Origin: Welwitschia mirabilis
Lineage: Eukaryota; Gnetophyta; Gnetopsida; Welwitschiales
Direction of reading: 5' to 3'
DNA length: 45,046 nt
Assembly (NCBI GenBank): GCA_051453625.1
Contig: JBOZIK010000001.1
Location: 229,308,334 to 229,353,379, forward strand
The notes under the pieces were generated by a model. It saw only the letters and a list, made by a program, of their open reading frames with translations, was not told where the DNA came from and did not search any database. The first letter of the stretch is position 1. Each line of letters opens with the position of its first letter. Shown here piece by piece: positions 32,993 to 44,654 of this stretch. The position numbers and the translations under genes are program-made.

Positions 32993-34519
32993 TAAATTAT
33001 AACAAAAATAAAGGTTTAGTAATTTTATTTTGGAAGGTGAATATAACTAAGAAATGTAATACATTATAATCATTTTTCTAGCTAAATTTAAACAATATAT
33101 AAGGATACTTTAGAAGGAAATAATCATTTACTACTAGCACTAGGTGATGAGGTAATTACAAAGTGGTATTACATTAATGAAGTTTTATGTTATTTAATCT
33201 TTTTAATTATGAATAAAATTTATCAGTATATTAAACAAAAATGTGTGCATACATATGTGATTGTAAAAGTATTTAAGACAATGTATAATAATAAATTAAA
33301 TATGGAGTACATCTATTTATTAAATAGGATTAAAGTATTTACATGAAAAGAAGAAAGTCATTGAATATACTTATTGAGCTATGTGAAATCAATGGGATTC
33401 TTGATAAGGATCATAAGCTATAGTGCATTTCTTGTGAATTTCTATTTAAGAATGCTTAAGTTATCTTAGCAAATGATTAGATCATCATGGCATTATTAGC
33501 TAATGGCATGCTAAAGACCATCAGTTTTATAATACTATTAGACCTTAATAAGTAGTATGATATATGCCAATAGCATAATATTAATGATAGTTTTATAGGT
33601 GATGAAAAGAACTATAATGCACTTAGTAGAAAATAAGGTAAATAAGAAAACAATCGTGAAGTGAATATGGTAAGCTTAAAAAAACCAAGATAAATATGAT
33701 AACTAGAAGTAGTAGAAATATGGCTCCAAAAATAAAGACGTGAGTTAAATAAAATGTTGAATATGTAAGATGAATGGTAATTATCCACATTACTATTATG
33801 GTTCATATGAATAGCTTCTAAAAACGACTACTTACATTAGGTAGAAAAGATGAACTAGGTATTAGAATATTCTGATAATGAAAAGACATCCACATCCTTT
33901 ATCATACATGTGAAGGAGAAAAATGAAGAAATAATTAGATCAAGTTATAAAGTATGAAACCAAGCTAATATAGTAGGTTATTATGCATGTATAATATATT
34001 ATGTAAATTTAATTATGACTACTATAGTAGAGTATTGGATAATGAATACCATAAAAACTTAGCATATGACTTAAGAAACTTGTTATATATATTAAATTAG
34101 ATATTTTGAAGCATAATTAGAATGATCGATAAGAACTTGAAATAATAGTTAAATACTAAAATAGAATTAATTAAATATTTAGATGCATTAAATAGATTAT
34201 AGTTAAGAGATGTGTTGTGCATTTATAGATTAAAATAGTATTTATTACTACAAAGTATGTTGATTTAGCAACATTATCTTTGTCAATACAATAATAGAAA
34301 GCTGAGTGGAGGTTACCTAAGATGAAAATAACTTCTCCAATAGATATCTAAGAGAAAAGATAATGTACTTGAATACTGAAAAATTAAAATTTTAGGAAGT
34401 AAGAGAAATTTTTTTAAGTATTGAATAATAGGCATTCAAATGCATGATGGTAGAGCTACATAATCTTAATAATTTTTTTGAGAGAATTGCCATAACAATT
34501 TTATAGATAGTCATCTTAA
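32993..34519 (+). pseudogene. Ty1/copia gag and protease region, heavily decayed
   Basis: Coding signal is weak. A primer-site-like TGGTATTACATT lies at 33164-33175. The Lys/Arg-rich stretch near 33660-33740 and CCACATTACTATTATGG are where a Gag tail and knuckle would lie upstream of the integrase below. No intact motif. No 5' LTR could be bounded. Confidence 0.3.
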
Positions 34520-35340
34520 AGGATTTCTAGAAGATTTAAAGGTAAAGAATCTAAAATGCAAGGCATGCCTTCTAAGAAATGGCACATGAAAATCATTTGA
34601 GAATAAAAATTTTCATATCATGATAAAGTTAAAATTAGTAAAATGTAAGGTATGTGGATCAATGATAATTAAAATGTTAAGAGGAAATCACTTTTTTCTT
34701 AAATCTATTGATGAATTTTTCAAATAAAGTATGAATATATTATTTCTAGTCTAAGTATTTAAGAACTAAGTTAAAATGAACATTGATTTTAAGAATATGA
34801 TTTTATGCAATAATAGTAAAGAGGAACATGTATTAACTAAGTTTTAAAAGTTTGTGAAAAATGAAGGAAATATTCTTCAACTAATAGTTATAAAAATACC
34901 ACAACAAAATGATCTTCTAGAGTGAATGAATCATACACTTATTTATATGATACAAGTAATGTTCATATAGAAGATGCTACTTAATTACTTATGTAGGGAG
35001 GCATTAAATACTAATGCTCAAACCCTAAATTATCCATCATAGAAGGACAAGCCATTATATATTGAATTCTAAACAAGATGTACTAGAATAATGAAATGTT
35101 TTAAAGTGATTCAATCATGTGTTTGTACTTTTATTTTCTCATAGAATCCTAATAATGTTTAACTACATGCTTAACCAGGTATCTTTATTAGATATGAAGG
35201 TAATATAAAAGGATGATGTTTTTTTCGTAGACTAATTATATATAAAGACCCAAGATTTAAAGCCCTATGGTTAGACATTAGTTATGTATATGTAAAAACT
35301 CTGGTCTTTGGAGGAGAAGTGACCATTTAAATGTGATTAT
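34520..35340 (+). pseudogene. Ty1/copia integrase, degenerate
   Basis: DLKVKNLKCKACLLRNGT, then KSFENKN (34535-34610), is the end of the GAG-pre-integrase zinc region. CGSMIIKML and GNHFFLKSIDEFFK follow, the place of the first core Asp. KFVKNEGNILQLIVIKIPQQ (34845-34905) corresponds to 'F....GI..Q.T.P.TPQQNGV.ER'. HAXPGIFIRYEGNIKG (35167-35215) is the 'K...C.F.GY....KGY' block. Many stops and substitutions. Inactive. Confidence 0.65.
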
Positions 35341-35499
35341 TTATTATTAAATTTAAGAATTTACACATAGTTGGCTTTATTAATTATTCAAATGTAAATA
35401 TACATAATAATAAGCTACTCAATAGTCAAAATAAAGGATGTAGATGTGGAAAATTTTTAATCTTAAATGTTTAAGAGAAGGCTTCTAATGATGGAGTTT

Positions 35500-36310
35500 T
35501 TAAAGTAGATGAGGCAAGTGTAAGAGTTACTAAACTCATTTGTCATCAAGTGCATCATCTTTTGAAGGATTTAAGGCTAGATAAAGCCTATAGAGATTTA
35601 TATTTAAGTGATGAATTAGAAAGATTTAAGAAGATAATGAAGCATGTAGAAAGAAAAACATCTAGTAATCATGTTATACTAGTCATTAATATAAAGTATT
35701 AGTTGCAAGCTAATAGACTTATTTTTTACTTAAAAAAATGATAAGATTTAAACGGATGTTCCAAAATATTTTAATACTAATAAAACACTTCATAGTTGTA
35801 AGGCTACATTGGTTGTAAAATTATTTGCATAAAAACATGAAGTGAGGTATACAAAATTTTTTACAATAATAATGAAGTAGTAGATCATTAGAATCTTGAT
35901 TACATTTGTGGAATAAAAAGGTTAAAAAATGCATGAGCTTAATGTAAAAACAATATTCCTAAATCGAGGTCTTAATGATCAAATTTCTATGGCTTAATAT
36001 AAAGATATTAAGTTAAATAGATAAGATTAAAATGTATGTAGATTAAGTAAGTTACTATATATTTTAAGAAAAGCACCACATGCATGGCACATAAAGTTAA
36101 AGTATAGTTTAGTAAAAATATCCTTTTATATGCATGAATACTAAGATATTGATACTACATTGTTTGTAAAACATGAGAAATATAAGAGAACCTATATTAT
36201 TATACTTATTAATGACATTTTAACCACTAAATAATATAAGAAATGCATCAAGCATGTAAAGAAAGACCTTGTAAAGTAGCTCAAAAAACCTAATTTTAGG
36301 TTTTTATAAA
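35500..36310 (+). pseudogene. Ty1/copia reverse transcriptase, degenerate
   Basis: ATLVVKLFA with KHEVRYTKFF (35803-35862) matches 'KARLVAKGF.Q..G.DY...F'. KMHELNVKTIFLNRGLNDQI (35918-35980) matches '..QLDVK.AFLNG.L...'. CRLSKLLYILRKAPHAWHIK (36035-36094) matches 'C.L.K.LYGLKQAPR.WY.K', and ILINDILTT (36203-36229) is the catalytic 'YVDD' region read as IND. It copied the RNA genome of a copia element; it is now dead. Confidence 0.7.
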
Positions 36311-36369
36311 TTATTACCTTAGTATTAAATAACTTAATAAAATAGTAAAATATTTTTAAGCTAGTTAAA

Positions 36370-36870
36370 TTATATTGATAACATGTTGGAAAAATTTAGC
36401 ATGAATAATGCACAATCACTCTCTACACAAATGGAATAGAATTCCAAACTAGCTAGTAATGAAAAATCACTAGATGTAGTTAAGACACTATATTCAAAAT
36501 TAATAAGAAATTTAATTTATGTGATAAATAATAAATATAAAATTTCATATCTAGTTAGAATGTAAGAAAGATATATGGTAAAACCAAAAAAGCCATTATA
36601 ATAAAGCTATTAAAATTTTAAGGTATTTAAAATGAATGAAGGATCTTGTACTACTATTTTGGTAGGATGAAGACTTTAAACTCATAACTTTTTTATAAGA
36701 AAATCTACAACTAGGAACCTAACATGCTTGAGATCTTTATCTATCTCATGAAGAGTTAAAAGAAATAAGACTTTCATAAATTCATTAGCTTAGGTAGAGT
36801 ATATGGTAAAATATAAAGTAATCAAAAAAGTAGTTTTGATATAAAATCTACTATTATAATCCTTTTATAT
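36370..36870 (+). pseudogene. Ty1/copia RNase H, degenerate
   Basis: YIDNMLEKFSMNNAQSLSTQ with MEXNSKLAS (36375-36460) matches 'Y....L..F.M....P..TP......L'. DVVKTLYSKLIRNLIYV matches the 'YR..IG.L.YL' block, and RKSTT recalls 'DRKSTSG'. Stops present. It ends near 36870. Confidence 0.65.
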
Positions 36871-37782
36871 GTATGTGAGGAATTAGTTAACAATTCATAT
36901 AATAAAAATCTATAATAAAAACCTGGTATTTCATAATAGGATGAAAAATATTATAATGAAGGTCCACATGATATGGCAATAAGTTTACAAGGGTTTGATA
37001 GATGTCAAATATATGATAAACCAAAAATTTACATGTATTTTAGTTAATATTAATTCATTTTGATGCTAAGTTAAAATAAATTTTATATTTATTATTTAAC
37101 TAAATTAGTAATGTTATGTTAGTAGGTTAGTTGTTTAGTTATTATGTGTATATCATATTAACAAATGTTATAGGTATAATTTTCACTTGACATGAGGCAA
37201 AATAATAGAATGAATAGGTTAACATTCAAGAATCAATAAGAAACTATATAACAGACATGGCCAAGTAAGAGAGAACTAAAAGCTAGTTTTTAAAAGAAAG
37301 AAAAATAATAGATTACTAGTGAGAAAGGGAGTTTTACATAAAGAGGAAATGTTAAATCAAGTGATCATTTTTTGAAAATATGGAGGAAAATCAAGAATAG
37401 AACTCTAAAGTGATTAGTTTAGGCACCTACTAAAGCTTCAGTGATACCTGCAAAGGAACATAAAATTTCATCCAAGCTTTAGTGCTACTCGTACTGGAAA
37501 TAGTAATTGGATTTTTTTTAATAATATTTTTATTAAGGGTTGTATTTGCACCATAATCCATGTTAATATTTAGTGGTAATTCAAATTAAAAATTTATTAA
37601 TTTACATTTTGAATTCATTATAACATTAGTATTTTATATTTTTTCTACTCTACTATATGTAGTTGAATAGATGGTAGAATACTTATAATGATTAGAAACA
37701 TGTATAGTTTTGGATTTTTGGTTGATTTAGTAAATGGATTTTATATTTTTACCATTAAATATGTATAATATATATATACAGT
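36871..37782 (+). other. Downstream region of the decayed copia element, possible 3' LTR
   Basis: AT-rich with no coding signal. GGCAATAAGTTTACAAGGG near 36976 could mark the PPT region, but no paired LTR was identified upstream, so this stays open. Confidence 0.25.
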
Positions 37783-38232
37783 NNNNNNNNNNNNNNNNNN
37801 NNNNNNNNNNNNNNNNNNNNNNNNNNNNNNNNNNNNNNNNNNNNNNNNNNNNNNNNNNNNNNNNNNNNNNNNNNNNNNNNNNNNNNNNNNNNNNNNNNNN
37901 NNNNNNNNNNNNNNNNNNNNNNNNNNNNNNNNNNNNNNNNNNNNNNNNNNNNNNNNNNNNNNNNNNNNNNNNNNNNNNNNNNNNNNNNNNNNNNNNNNNN
38001 NNNNNNNNNNNNNNNNNNNNNNNNNNNNNNNNNNNNNNNNNNNNNNNNNNNNNNNNNNNNNNNNNNNNNNNNNNNNNNNNNNNNNNNNNNNNNNNNNNNN
38101 NNNNNNNNNNNNNNNNNNNNNNNNNNNNNNNNNNNNNNNNNNNNNNNNNNNNNNNNNNNNNNNNNNNNNNNNNNNNNNNNNNNNNNNNNNNNNNNNNNNN
38201 NNNNNNNNNNNNNNNNNNNNNNNNNNNNNNNN
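37783..38232. other. Assembly gap, 450 N
   Basis: Flanks are AT-rich (TATATATACA on the left). No overlap between flanks recognised. Confidence 0.9.
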
Positions 38233-40425
38233 CTAAAGTTTTTAAGTTATTCTTTATTAATATGTTTTCTTGATAATGCAACTCAAATTAATTTGATTGA
38301 AGATTTTACAATCTTCTCTAGTTCTTTAGTAAATATCTATATTTTTAAATAAATAATAAAAAATAATCTTTAGTTTAATAAGTAAGCATTTCTAGTGTGT
38401 TTTATTGCATATTTTACTATCATGTATACCTATTTTTATTAACATTAAGCTTTATCATTTTTAGCACTAAAAGGAGGTAAATAACTAAATCCATCTAGTA
38501 AGTATAAATTAATTAACTATTCAGAATGATAATCAAGGGAAATGAAGGCATGAAAGATGTAGGCATGTTCAAGATCTTAAAAAATATAATTTAGCAAAAT
38601 AAACCACAAATCAAATTAATGAAAAACTAGAGGAAGAGATTTTGAGATTAATGAAATAACATTAGGGAAAATTATTAGAAAAGAAGTATTACTTTAACTT
38701 ATGAGTGAAATGGAACAAAATTTATCTACTTTTCTTAGGAAACATTTGATCCAAGGAAGTCATCTAGAATCAGTGGGAACTATAATAATTTAAAAGCCCA
38801 TAATATAAAAACATTCATTATAGTTTGTTGTTGAGAGAATGATGAATATTCCACACCCTTGAATTACAGTACCCATTAGTTAAAAGGTTTAAACACTCTT
38901 AATTCCAATACCTTAGAGTTTTTTAAGAAGGATAAAAATATAAACATTTCATCTATATTTACCTTTTAAAGAAAGAGATTAGAAAAATACTTAATTCACC
39001 TAAGTTGATTTGACTTATTTTGTAAAGAAAACTAATGAGACTCCGTATCAAATCATTTAAGATATTTTTTCCCTTTTATTAGAGGAAAATCATAGTTATG
39101 GCATTAAAGGAATCCCAATCATAATTTTAGTTCATTAATAGTTCTTAAACATGCATTTCTATATAAATTTCAACTTATAAGAATAGTAAAAGACTTAAGA
39201 GAACAAATCCTAAATATTAAACAAAAAGAATTCAAGTTTTTAATGAATGCATGGATAGGAATAATCTATTACTAGCTAAATGTCCTAACTCTGAAATCTC
39301 TTCTAAAGAAAAAACTAGATATTTGCTTAAGAAAGTGCGAAGCCAGATATTACATGAGTTGGATTTATTATATAGAGAAATTATATAAAGACCATAAATC
39401 TATAGGAAATAGATGAGGAAATTACTCAATTATATAACATAATTCAAGTATAAGAGCAAGAAAAAGAGAAAAAGAAGAAAGTAAATGAGGTGCTGATAAT
39501 AGAAACAAAAATAACTAGTATAACTCTAAACATATTAATCTTATAAAAGAAGTACTTAAAATGATACTTGATAGCATAATAAAAAATTTTGATAAGTTAA
39601 TTATACAAAACATAAAATAATAAGAGGGATCTTCCTATGAACATTATAATGAATATGATTATGAGGAGATAGGATATTGCTTAATTTTGGAATTTGTCTT
39701 GTTGCTTGATATAAATATATTAGACTTCAATTAATAAAGTAGTTAAAAAAGGGGAAAAAATTCATACCCTTATCAAAATAAGAAGTGAAAATAAAATTAA
39801 AAAAAACCTCTACAAAAATAATAATTATCTAAGAGATAATAATAATATAAATTATTTGAAAATTTAAAAAATAAAGATTAAGAAAATAACTAAGATAAAC
39901 AAGAGGTAAAAAAGAAATAAGGAAACATTCTTACTTGATCTTAACCAAAACTGAGAAAAGAAAATGGCAAATCCATGTATACTAGATTAGAGAAACCTAT
40001 GACAACATCCTAGACTTTTAAAAGAAAAATAACTTAATCAATTTATCCATAGAAGGGAAAACTAATGTAGAAAATGAGACAATTTAATTAATTTATCCAT
40101 AAAAGTGAAAACTAATGTAGAAAATAAAACAATGCTAAGTAAACAATCCAATCCTCTACTTTTTCCAATTAGAATCAAATAAATATACTACCTAAGGTTG
40201 AGATATACTTAGAATACTTCATCAAAGCACTAAGAAATGCAATAATTTCACTACCTCTTATAAAAACATTAAACAATATTCATATCTATTAAAAATAAAT
40301 GAAAATAATATGTTAAAATAAAGGAGTAAAAAGAAATTAAAAAAAAGAGAGAGATAGAGAGAGAGAGATGTCTAGAAAAGATAAAGTTTCTTAGGCCTTT
40401 AAATAAGTTATTTAGAATAGAGAAC
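38233..40425 (+). pseudogene. Upstream region and gag of a Ty3 element, heavily decayed
   Basis: Position before a Ty3 protease implies gag. Only low-complexity traits remain: Lys/Glu-rich coding (a EQEKEKKKVNEVLIIE stretch near 39447-39500) and scattered helical segments. A GA-rich microsatellite lies at 40346-40369. No zinc knuckle is readable. Confidence 0.3.
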
Positions 40426-40770
40426 ATGAAAAATATAGTCACTTCTATAACTTCCATAATAAATATAAAGGTTGATAATAAATTTAAATTTAAATCTTTC
40501 ATATATTTAGGAGCTAGGATTAATGTTATGGCTTATGAATCCTATGAGGAACTTGAAAAATCAAAGCTAATACCTTATTATGGGAAAGTTTATTTAGTAG
40601 ATGCGTCAATGCTAATACCTATAGGAGTATTAAAAGATACTAAAATTTAAGTTTTCATCTACTTAATTAATTCATTAGTAATTAAAGTTCAAGGAGATAT
40701 TCATCTAGTTATCTTAGGAAGGCCATAGATATCTATTACTAATTCTATAATTGATGAAAATTAATTAAGA
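40426..40770 (+). pseudogene. Ty3 retropepsin, partly preserved
   Basis: Open for 74 codons to 40648, with similarity continuing past the stop. FKSFIYLGARINVMAYESYE corresponds to 'F..LVDLGASINVMP...Y'. The catalytic D-S/L-G is read as Y-L-G, so the Asp is lost. YYGKVYLVDASMLIPIGVLK matches '...V.LADGS...P.G...'. After the stop at 40648, QGDIHLVILGRPXISITNSI matches 'D.DIPLILGRPFLATA.A.I'. It would have cut Gag-Pol. Confidence 0.7.
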
Positions 40771-41164
40771 AGAATAAAAATAAAAAATTAAATTAGATGT
40801 TAGTTTCATAAAAGAAAAAGGACTAATACTAGATCTAGATTAAATGTTATCATAACTTAAGAAGTGTGTATAATACTAAAACAATAAAGTGAACAAAAAT
40901 ATGAGAAAATTTAATGTCTTAAGAAGTAGAAAAACTGCTAATTAAAAAAGGATTAGAATATATACATGTGGAATTATACTAATATAAAAGAAGCCTTTGC
41001 TTGTTAAGAGAAAAGAAGGCTTTGATTGGATTTATACTAATATAAAAGAACTAGACCCAAAAATTTACTAACATATAATTTACTTAAATATTGTAATTAA
41101 ATCAAATAAGAAGTCCAAGATAAGTGTAAACATCACATGCAATAACTTATCAAATAAAAGATCA

Positions 41165-41657
41165 CTAAGCTCTTAGATGTAGGATTTATTTATTCTATAT
41201 CAAACTCAAAATGGATTAGGCCTATTATTGTTTCATCTAAAAATGATAATAAATGGAGAGGTTATATTGATTTTAAAATGCTCAATGTAACAACCTATAA
41301 AGACCATTTTCCCTTATCATTTATCAATATATTTCAATAAAGATTTCTGGACACTAGTATTATAGTTTCCTACATGGATATAATGGTTACAATCAAGTTT
41401 CTATAGCTTTAAATGACCAAGTAAAAACAAATTTTATCTATCATTAGGAAACTTATGATCTTAAAGTACCACTATTTAGTTTATGAAATTCTTTTTGAAG
41501 TCTTGTAAATAGTATTTTTTAGGACATAATAGATAGATCAATAATATTTTTCATGGATGACTTCTTAACCTTTGGGTATGATTTAATTAGTAGATTAGAA
41601 TAAGCCTTAGAAAGATGTAAAGATAAAGATCAAACTAAGTTAATCTAAAGTCATATT
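41165..41657 (+). pseudogene. Ty3 reverse transcriptase, palm region, degenerate
   Basis: ITKLLDVGFIYSISNSKWIR, then PIIVSSKNDNKWRGYIDFKM and TTYKDHFPLSFINIF (41166-41340), is the standard 'L..GIIYPISDSKWVSP...VPKK.GKWR.C.D...LN..T.KDHFPLPFID'. At 41550-41586, FMDDFLTFGYDL keeps the FMDD catalytic motif. Frameshifts separate the blocks, so no enzyme is made. Confidence 0.75.
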
Positions 41658-42250
41658 ATGGTAAGAGAAGCAATAGTATTAGAACATAAAATATCTCAAA
41701 GAGGAATAGAAACCAATGATCAAAAGATTAATGCTATAAAGGATATACCACTTCCAATCAAAGTTAAAGATCTTAGATCTTTCTTAGGACATGTAGGATA
41801 TTATAAAAGATTCATAACTAGTATGAAATTTCCAAATATCTTAGTAATATTTTTCAAAATGTTTTTAAGTATGATTGAACTTTTGAATATCAAAATGATT
41901 TTCAATCTTAAAAGATAAGTTAAGTGAAGAACCTATACTACAAGAACCCAATCGATTAAAATGCTTCTATGTAATGATTGATGCATCTAATTATGCTATA
42001 GAAGTGGTTTTAAGATAAAAAGTTGATGAGAATAAACTATATACTATTGCTTACATAAGGAAAAATTTAAATTCGGCCCAATAAAATTATAAAGTAACTA
42101 AAAATAAATTGTTACCAATAATAATGCAACTATAAAAATTTATATATTAAATTCTAGAATAAAAAGTTAAAATGCACATTGATCACAATTATATGAAATT
42201 CTTAATGAACTAAAAGGAATAAAATTCAAGGATTATGAGATGAATATTAC
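41658..42250 (+). pseudogene. Ty3 RT thumb and RNase H, degenerate, truncated
   Basis: MVREAIVLEHKISQRGIETN, then DQKINAIKDIPLPIKVKDLR and SFLGHVGYYKRFITSMK, is open to 41916 and matches 'MV.EGIVLGH.IS..GIEVD..K...I..LP.P...K..RSFLGH.G.YRRFI'. RNase H follows in other frames: MIDASNYAIEVVL (41977-42015), YTIAYIRKNLNSAQ (42040-42080), LLPIIMQL and MHIDHNYMKFLM. Integrase is absent. The element is cut off by the sequence from 42250 on. Confidence 0.75.
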
Positions 42251-42334
42251 TAATATAAAAATATAACCTACAAATCATTAATAGAAAAGGAACTTGTAAT
42301 GTCAAAATTTTAATAGTTGCAAACTTTAATAGTT

Positions 42335-42650
42335 TACACTCTGATACCAAAATGTAGAGGTCTAAAATTTCACACTTAAAAACTTCATAACTTTATATAG
42401 CTCTGATACCAAAATGAAACACCCAAAAATTTTACAATTGAAAATCTTCATACTTGATGCTCTGATACCAAAATGAAACATCCAAAATATTGTATAGTTG
42501 AAAATACTTTAAAACTTTCTTTAACGTTCAACCCAAAAATTCTGTAGTTAAAATATTTTATCTTTAAAACTCCGATACCAAATTGTAACACTCCGAAACA
42601 TCTATACTCAAAAAATTCTAACTCGATTGGGTATCTAAATTATAAAACCT
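42335..42650 (-). repeat. Minisatellite of LTR-end / primer-site junctions
   Basis: Units of about 60 bp each contain GCTCTGATACCAAAATG or close variants at 42339, 42400, 42459 and 42570; one unit near 42515 is degenerate. GCTCTGATACCA is the reverse complement of the initiator-Met primer site TGGTATCAGAGC. With CCAAATTGTAACACTCC the minus strand reads LTR end GGAGTGTTACA followed by the primer site. Confidence 0.7.
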
Positions 42651-43008
42651 NNNNNNNNNNNNNNNNNNNNNNNNNNNNNNNNNNNNNNNNNNNNNNNNNN
42701 NNNNNNNNNNNNNNNNNNNNNNNNNNNNNNNNNNNNNNNNNNNNNNNNNNNNNNNNNNNNNNNNNNNNNNNNNNNNNNNNNNNNNNNNNNNNNNNNNNNN
42801 NNNNNNNNNNNNNNNNNNNNNNNNNNNNNNNNNNNNNNNNNNNNNNNNNNNNNNNNNNNNNNNNNNNNNNNNNNNNNNNNNNNNNNNNNNNNNNNNNNNN
42901 NNNNNNNNNNNNNNNNNNNNNNNNNNNNNNNNNNNNNNNNNNNNNNNNNNNNNNNNNNNNNNNNNNNNNNNNNNNNNNNNNNNNNNNNNNNNNNNNNNNN
43001 NNNNNNNN
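42651..43008. other. Assembly gap, 358 N, flanked by a duplicated 100-bp segment
   Basis: 42551-42650 and 43009-43110 are the same sequence with a few differences, both ending GGGTATCTAAATTATAAAAC CT. The gap therefore probably hides more minisatellite or is an overlap artefact. Confidence 0.8.
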
Positions 43009-43283
43009 TAAAATCTTTTATCTTTAAAACTCTGATACCAAATTGTAACACTCCAAAACTTCTATACTTGAAAAATTCGAACTCGTTTGGGTATCTAAAT
43101 TATAAAACCTCTCTATATAATTAAATCTAAAGCTAAATACTTAATATTAATCTAATAAAATTATATAAGATGTAATTTAATTTAGTTATTAATAAAATTA
43201 CTTAATTTATTTAGTCTCTTTCATGTTATTCATTCATTGAATGGCAATACTGACTAAAAATGTTTAAAAATAATAAAAAAGAG

Positions 43284-43555
43284 TGTGTTTTTAATTAGAA
43301 ACACCCCATTTTTATCCTAAAGGGCATAGATTAAGCTCAGATCCATGAAAATACATCTAAGAAGTTACGTTCAAGCATTTTTTAATTTTTTTTAAAGAAT
43401 AAGAATTCGAAACAGTGAAGTGAAAACATTTGAAAATGATAAAACGGACCACATTTTTGACTGGAAACACCTAGGTTTTACCTCAAAGGGTATAGATTAA
43501 GATCATTTTTATAAAAAAAACTCCTTAAAAGTTACATTTTGAGACATTTAAACTT
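43284..43555. repeat. Direct repeat, two copies of about 105 bp, 160 bp apart
   Basis: Copies at about 43284-43395 and 43449-43555 share GAAACACC, then CCTAAAGGGCATAGATTAAG versus CTCAAAGGGTATAGATTAAG, then AAGTTACGTTCAAGCATTTT versus AAAGTTACATTTTGAGACAT. Confidence 0.6.
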
Positions 43556-43821
43556 TTATCAAATAAAAGACGATTACTAATTCCAATAGGAGAAGAATAT
43601 GTTTCTTGAGAAGGGACGACCGGCTGATGCACAAGAGAAAGAAAACATTGAGATGAAAATGCATAAAAAAAAGAAAGATAATGTTCAAACAAGATTACAT
43701 TATAGAAAGTAACCGCATCTGAGATTTTACGGAGAAGGCACATAAGCAAAAAACGCCATAAAAGCGACTGAGAAAAAATATAAAGAAATTTGACTACGTG
43801 GAAGGGAGGAAAAGAACACAT
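43525..43821 (-). CDS. Unrecognised 98-codon open frame
   Basis: Starts MCSFPPFHVVKFLYIFSQSL and contains one clear hydrophobic stretch (LLWRFLLMCLL) and a second aromatic one (YLSFFYAF). No family recognised. It lies downstream of the minus-strand TATA, so it would be in the leader of the putative element. Chance is the simplest explanation. Confidence 0.15.
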   Translation of the reverse strand: MCSFPPFHVVKFLYIFSQSLLWRFLLMCLLRKISDAVTFYNVILFEHYLSFFYAFSSQCFLSLVHQPVVPSQETYSSPIGISNRLLFDKSLNVSKCNF

Positions 43822-43987
43822 GCAGGGTTGGAAGGAATCAATCCTACATTACTAAAAATCATGATGGAAGTTACATTTTAAATGAGAATGAACTGTTTCT
43901 CTTATTTACTAAGTGTCATCTTGATGTAACGATAAAAGGACAAATGGATAGGAAGGTCGCCGTTACGATTTTATAATTCCTCTTTTT

Positions 43988-43996
43988 CTTTTATAC
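43988..43996 (-). promoter_or_regulatory. TATA box on the minus strand
   Basis: GTATAAAAG on the minus strand, upstream (minus strand) of the LTR-end-like sequence by about 950 bp plus a gap. Confidence 0.4.
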
Positions 43997-44430
43997 CATT
44001 TATTTAGGATGAAGCTATACTACATTATCCAAATTTAATAAATAGACATAAATTCACATTTTTATTAAACTTGACTATACATTGAATAACTTCAACATTA
44101 TCTTAAGGTAATACTTAAAAGTATTTGCTATAATAAAATAATCTTATAGTATTAACATCATACACCTTAGATTTATGAGTCCTAATTAATCAATCTACAG
44201 CTTAAAAGTAAGATATTATAATTTTCATAAAATATCATATAGACATATAACATATACCTAAAGAAATGCTTTTAATCTTTTCAATACATTGAAAATATAT
44301 TCGTACATTTATGAGACATCCTTAACTTGAATTTGAGTATAAAAATCACATTCATTAAAATAACACAATTCTGTTGGACATCTAAAGTTTTTTAAATAAA
44401 TACATGCAATAAGTATGAAAATAACACTCC

Positions 44431-44654
44431 ATCCAAATAGCAGCAACTGGTGCATCCAAAGGCCATCCTCATGCTAGATCCTGCACATGCAAGCATGGTG
44501 TGAGAACTGTACCTCCACAGTTCCCAGTATGGTTCATGGCAAGGTTTAAGGTAAGGGTTTTGAGAACAAGAAGGAATTCACAAAACATTAATTAACCAAG
44601 AACTCAAATCAACACAAACATCAAGATAAAATATCCGGATCTCATAAAAGTCTG
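44431..44654. other. Moderate-GC non-coding stretch
   Basis: Composition changes here (for example CCATCCTCATGCTAGATCC, GTGTGAGAACTGTACCTCC). GGAACTGTGGAGGTACAGTT on the minus strand is an imperfect inverted repeat (ACTGT...ACAGT). No coding signal recognised. Confidence 0.4.

Larger units (their letters stand above)
43009..44430 (-). mobile_element. Possible 5' LTR or leader of a minus-strand retrotransposon
   Basis: The minus strand ends with GGAGTGTTACA next to a primer-site-like TTGGTATCAGAG (43030-43043), so an LTR should lie to the right on the plus strand. A minus-strand TATA (GTATAAAAG, 43988-43996) followed by a leader supports this. CpG-containing words such as GACGACCGGC and GTCGCCGTTACG survive, so it is younger than its neighbours. 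The LTR start was not found with confidence. Confidence 0.4.

Noticed and set aside
40346-40369. GA-rich run, considered as a polypurine tract
   Set aside because: It precedes a Ty3 protease by about 60 bp, not an LTR, and is a simple GA microsatellite.
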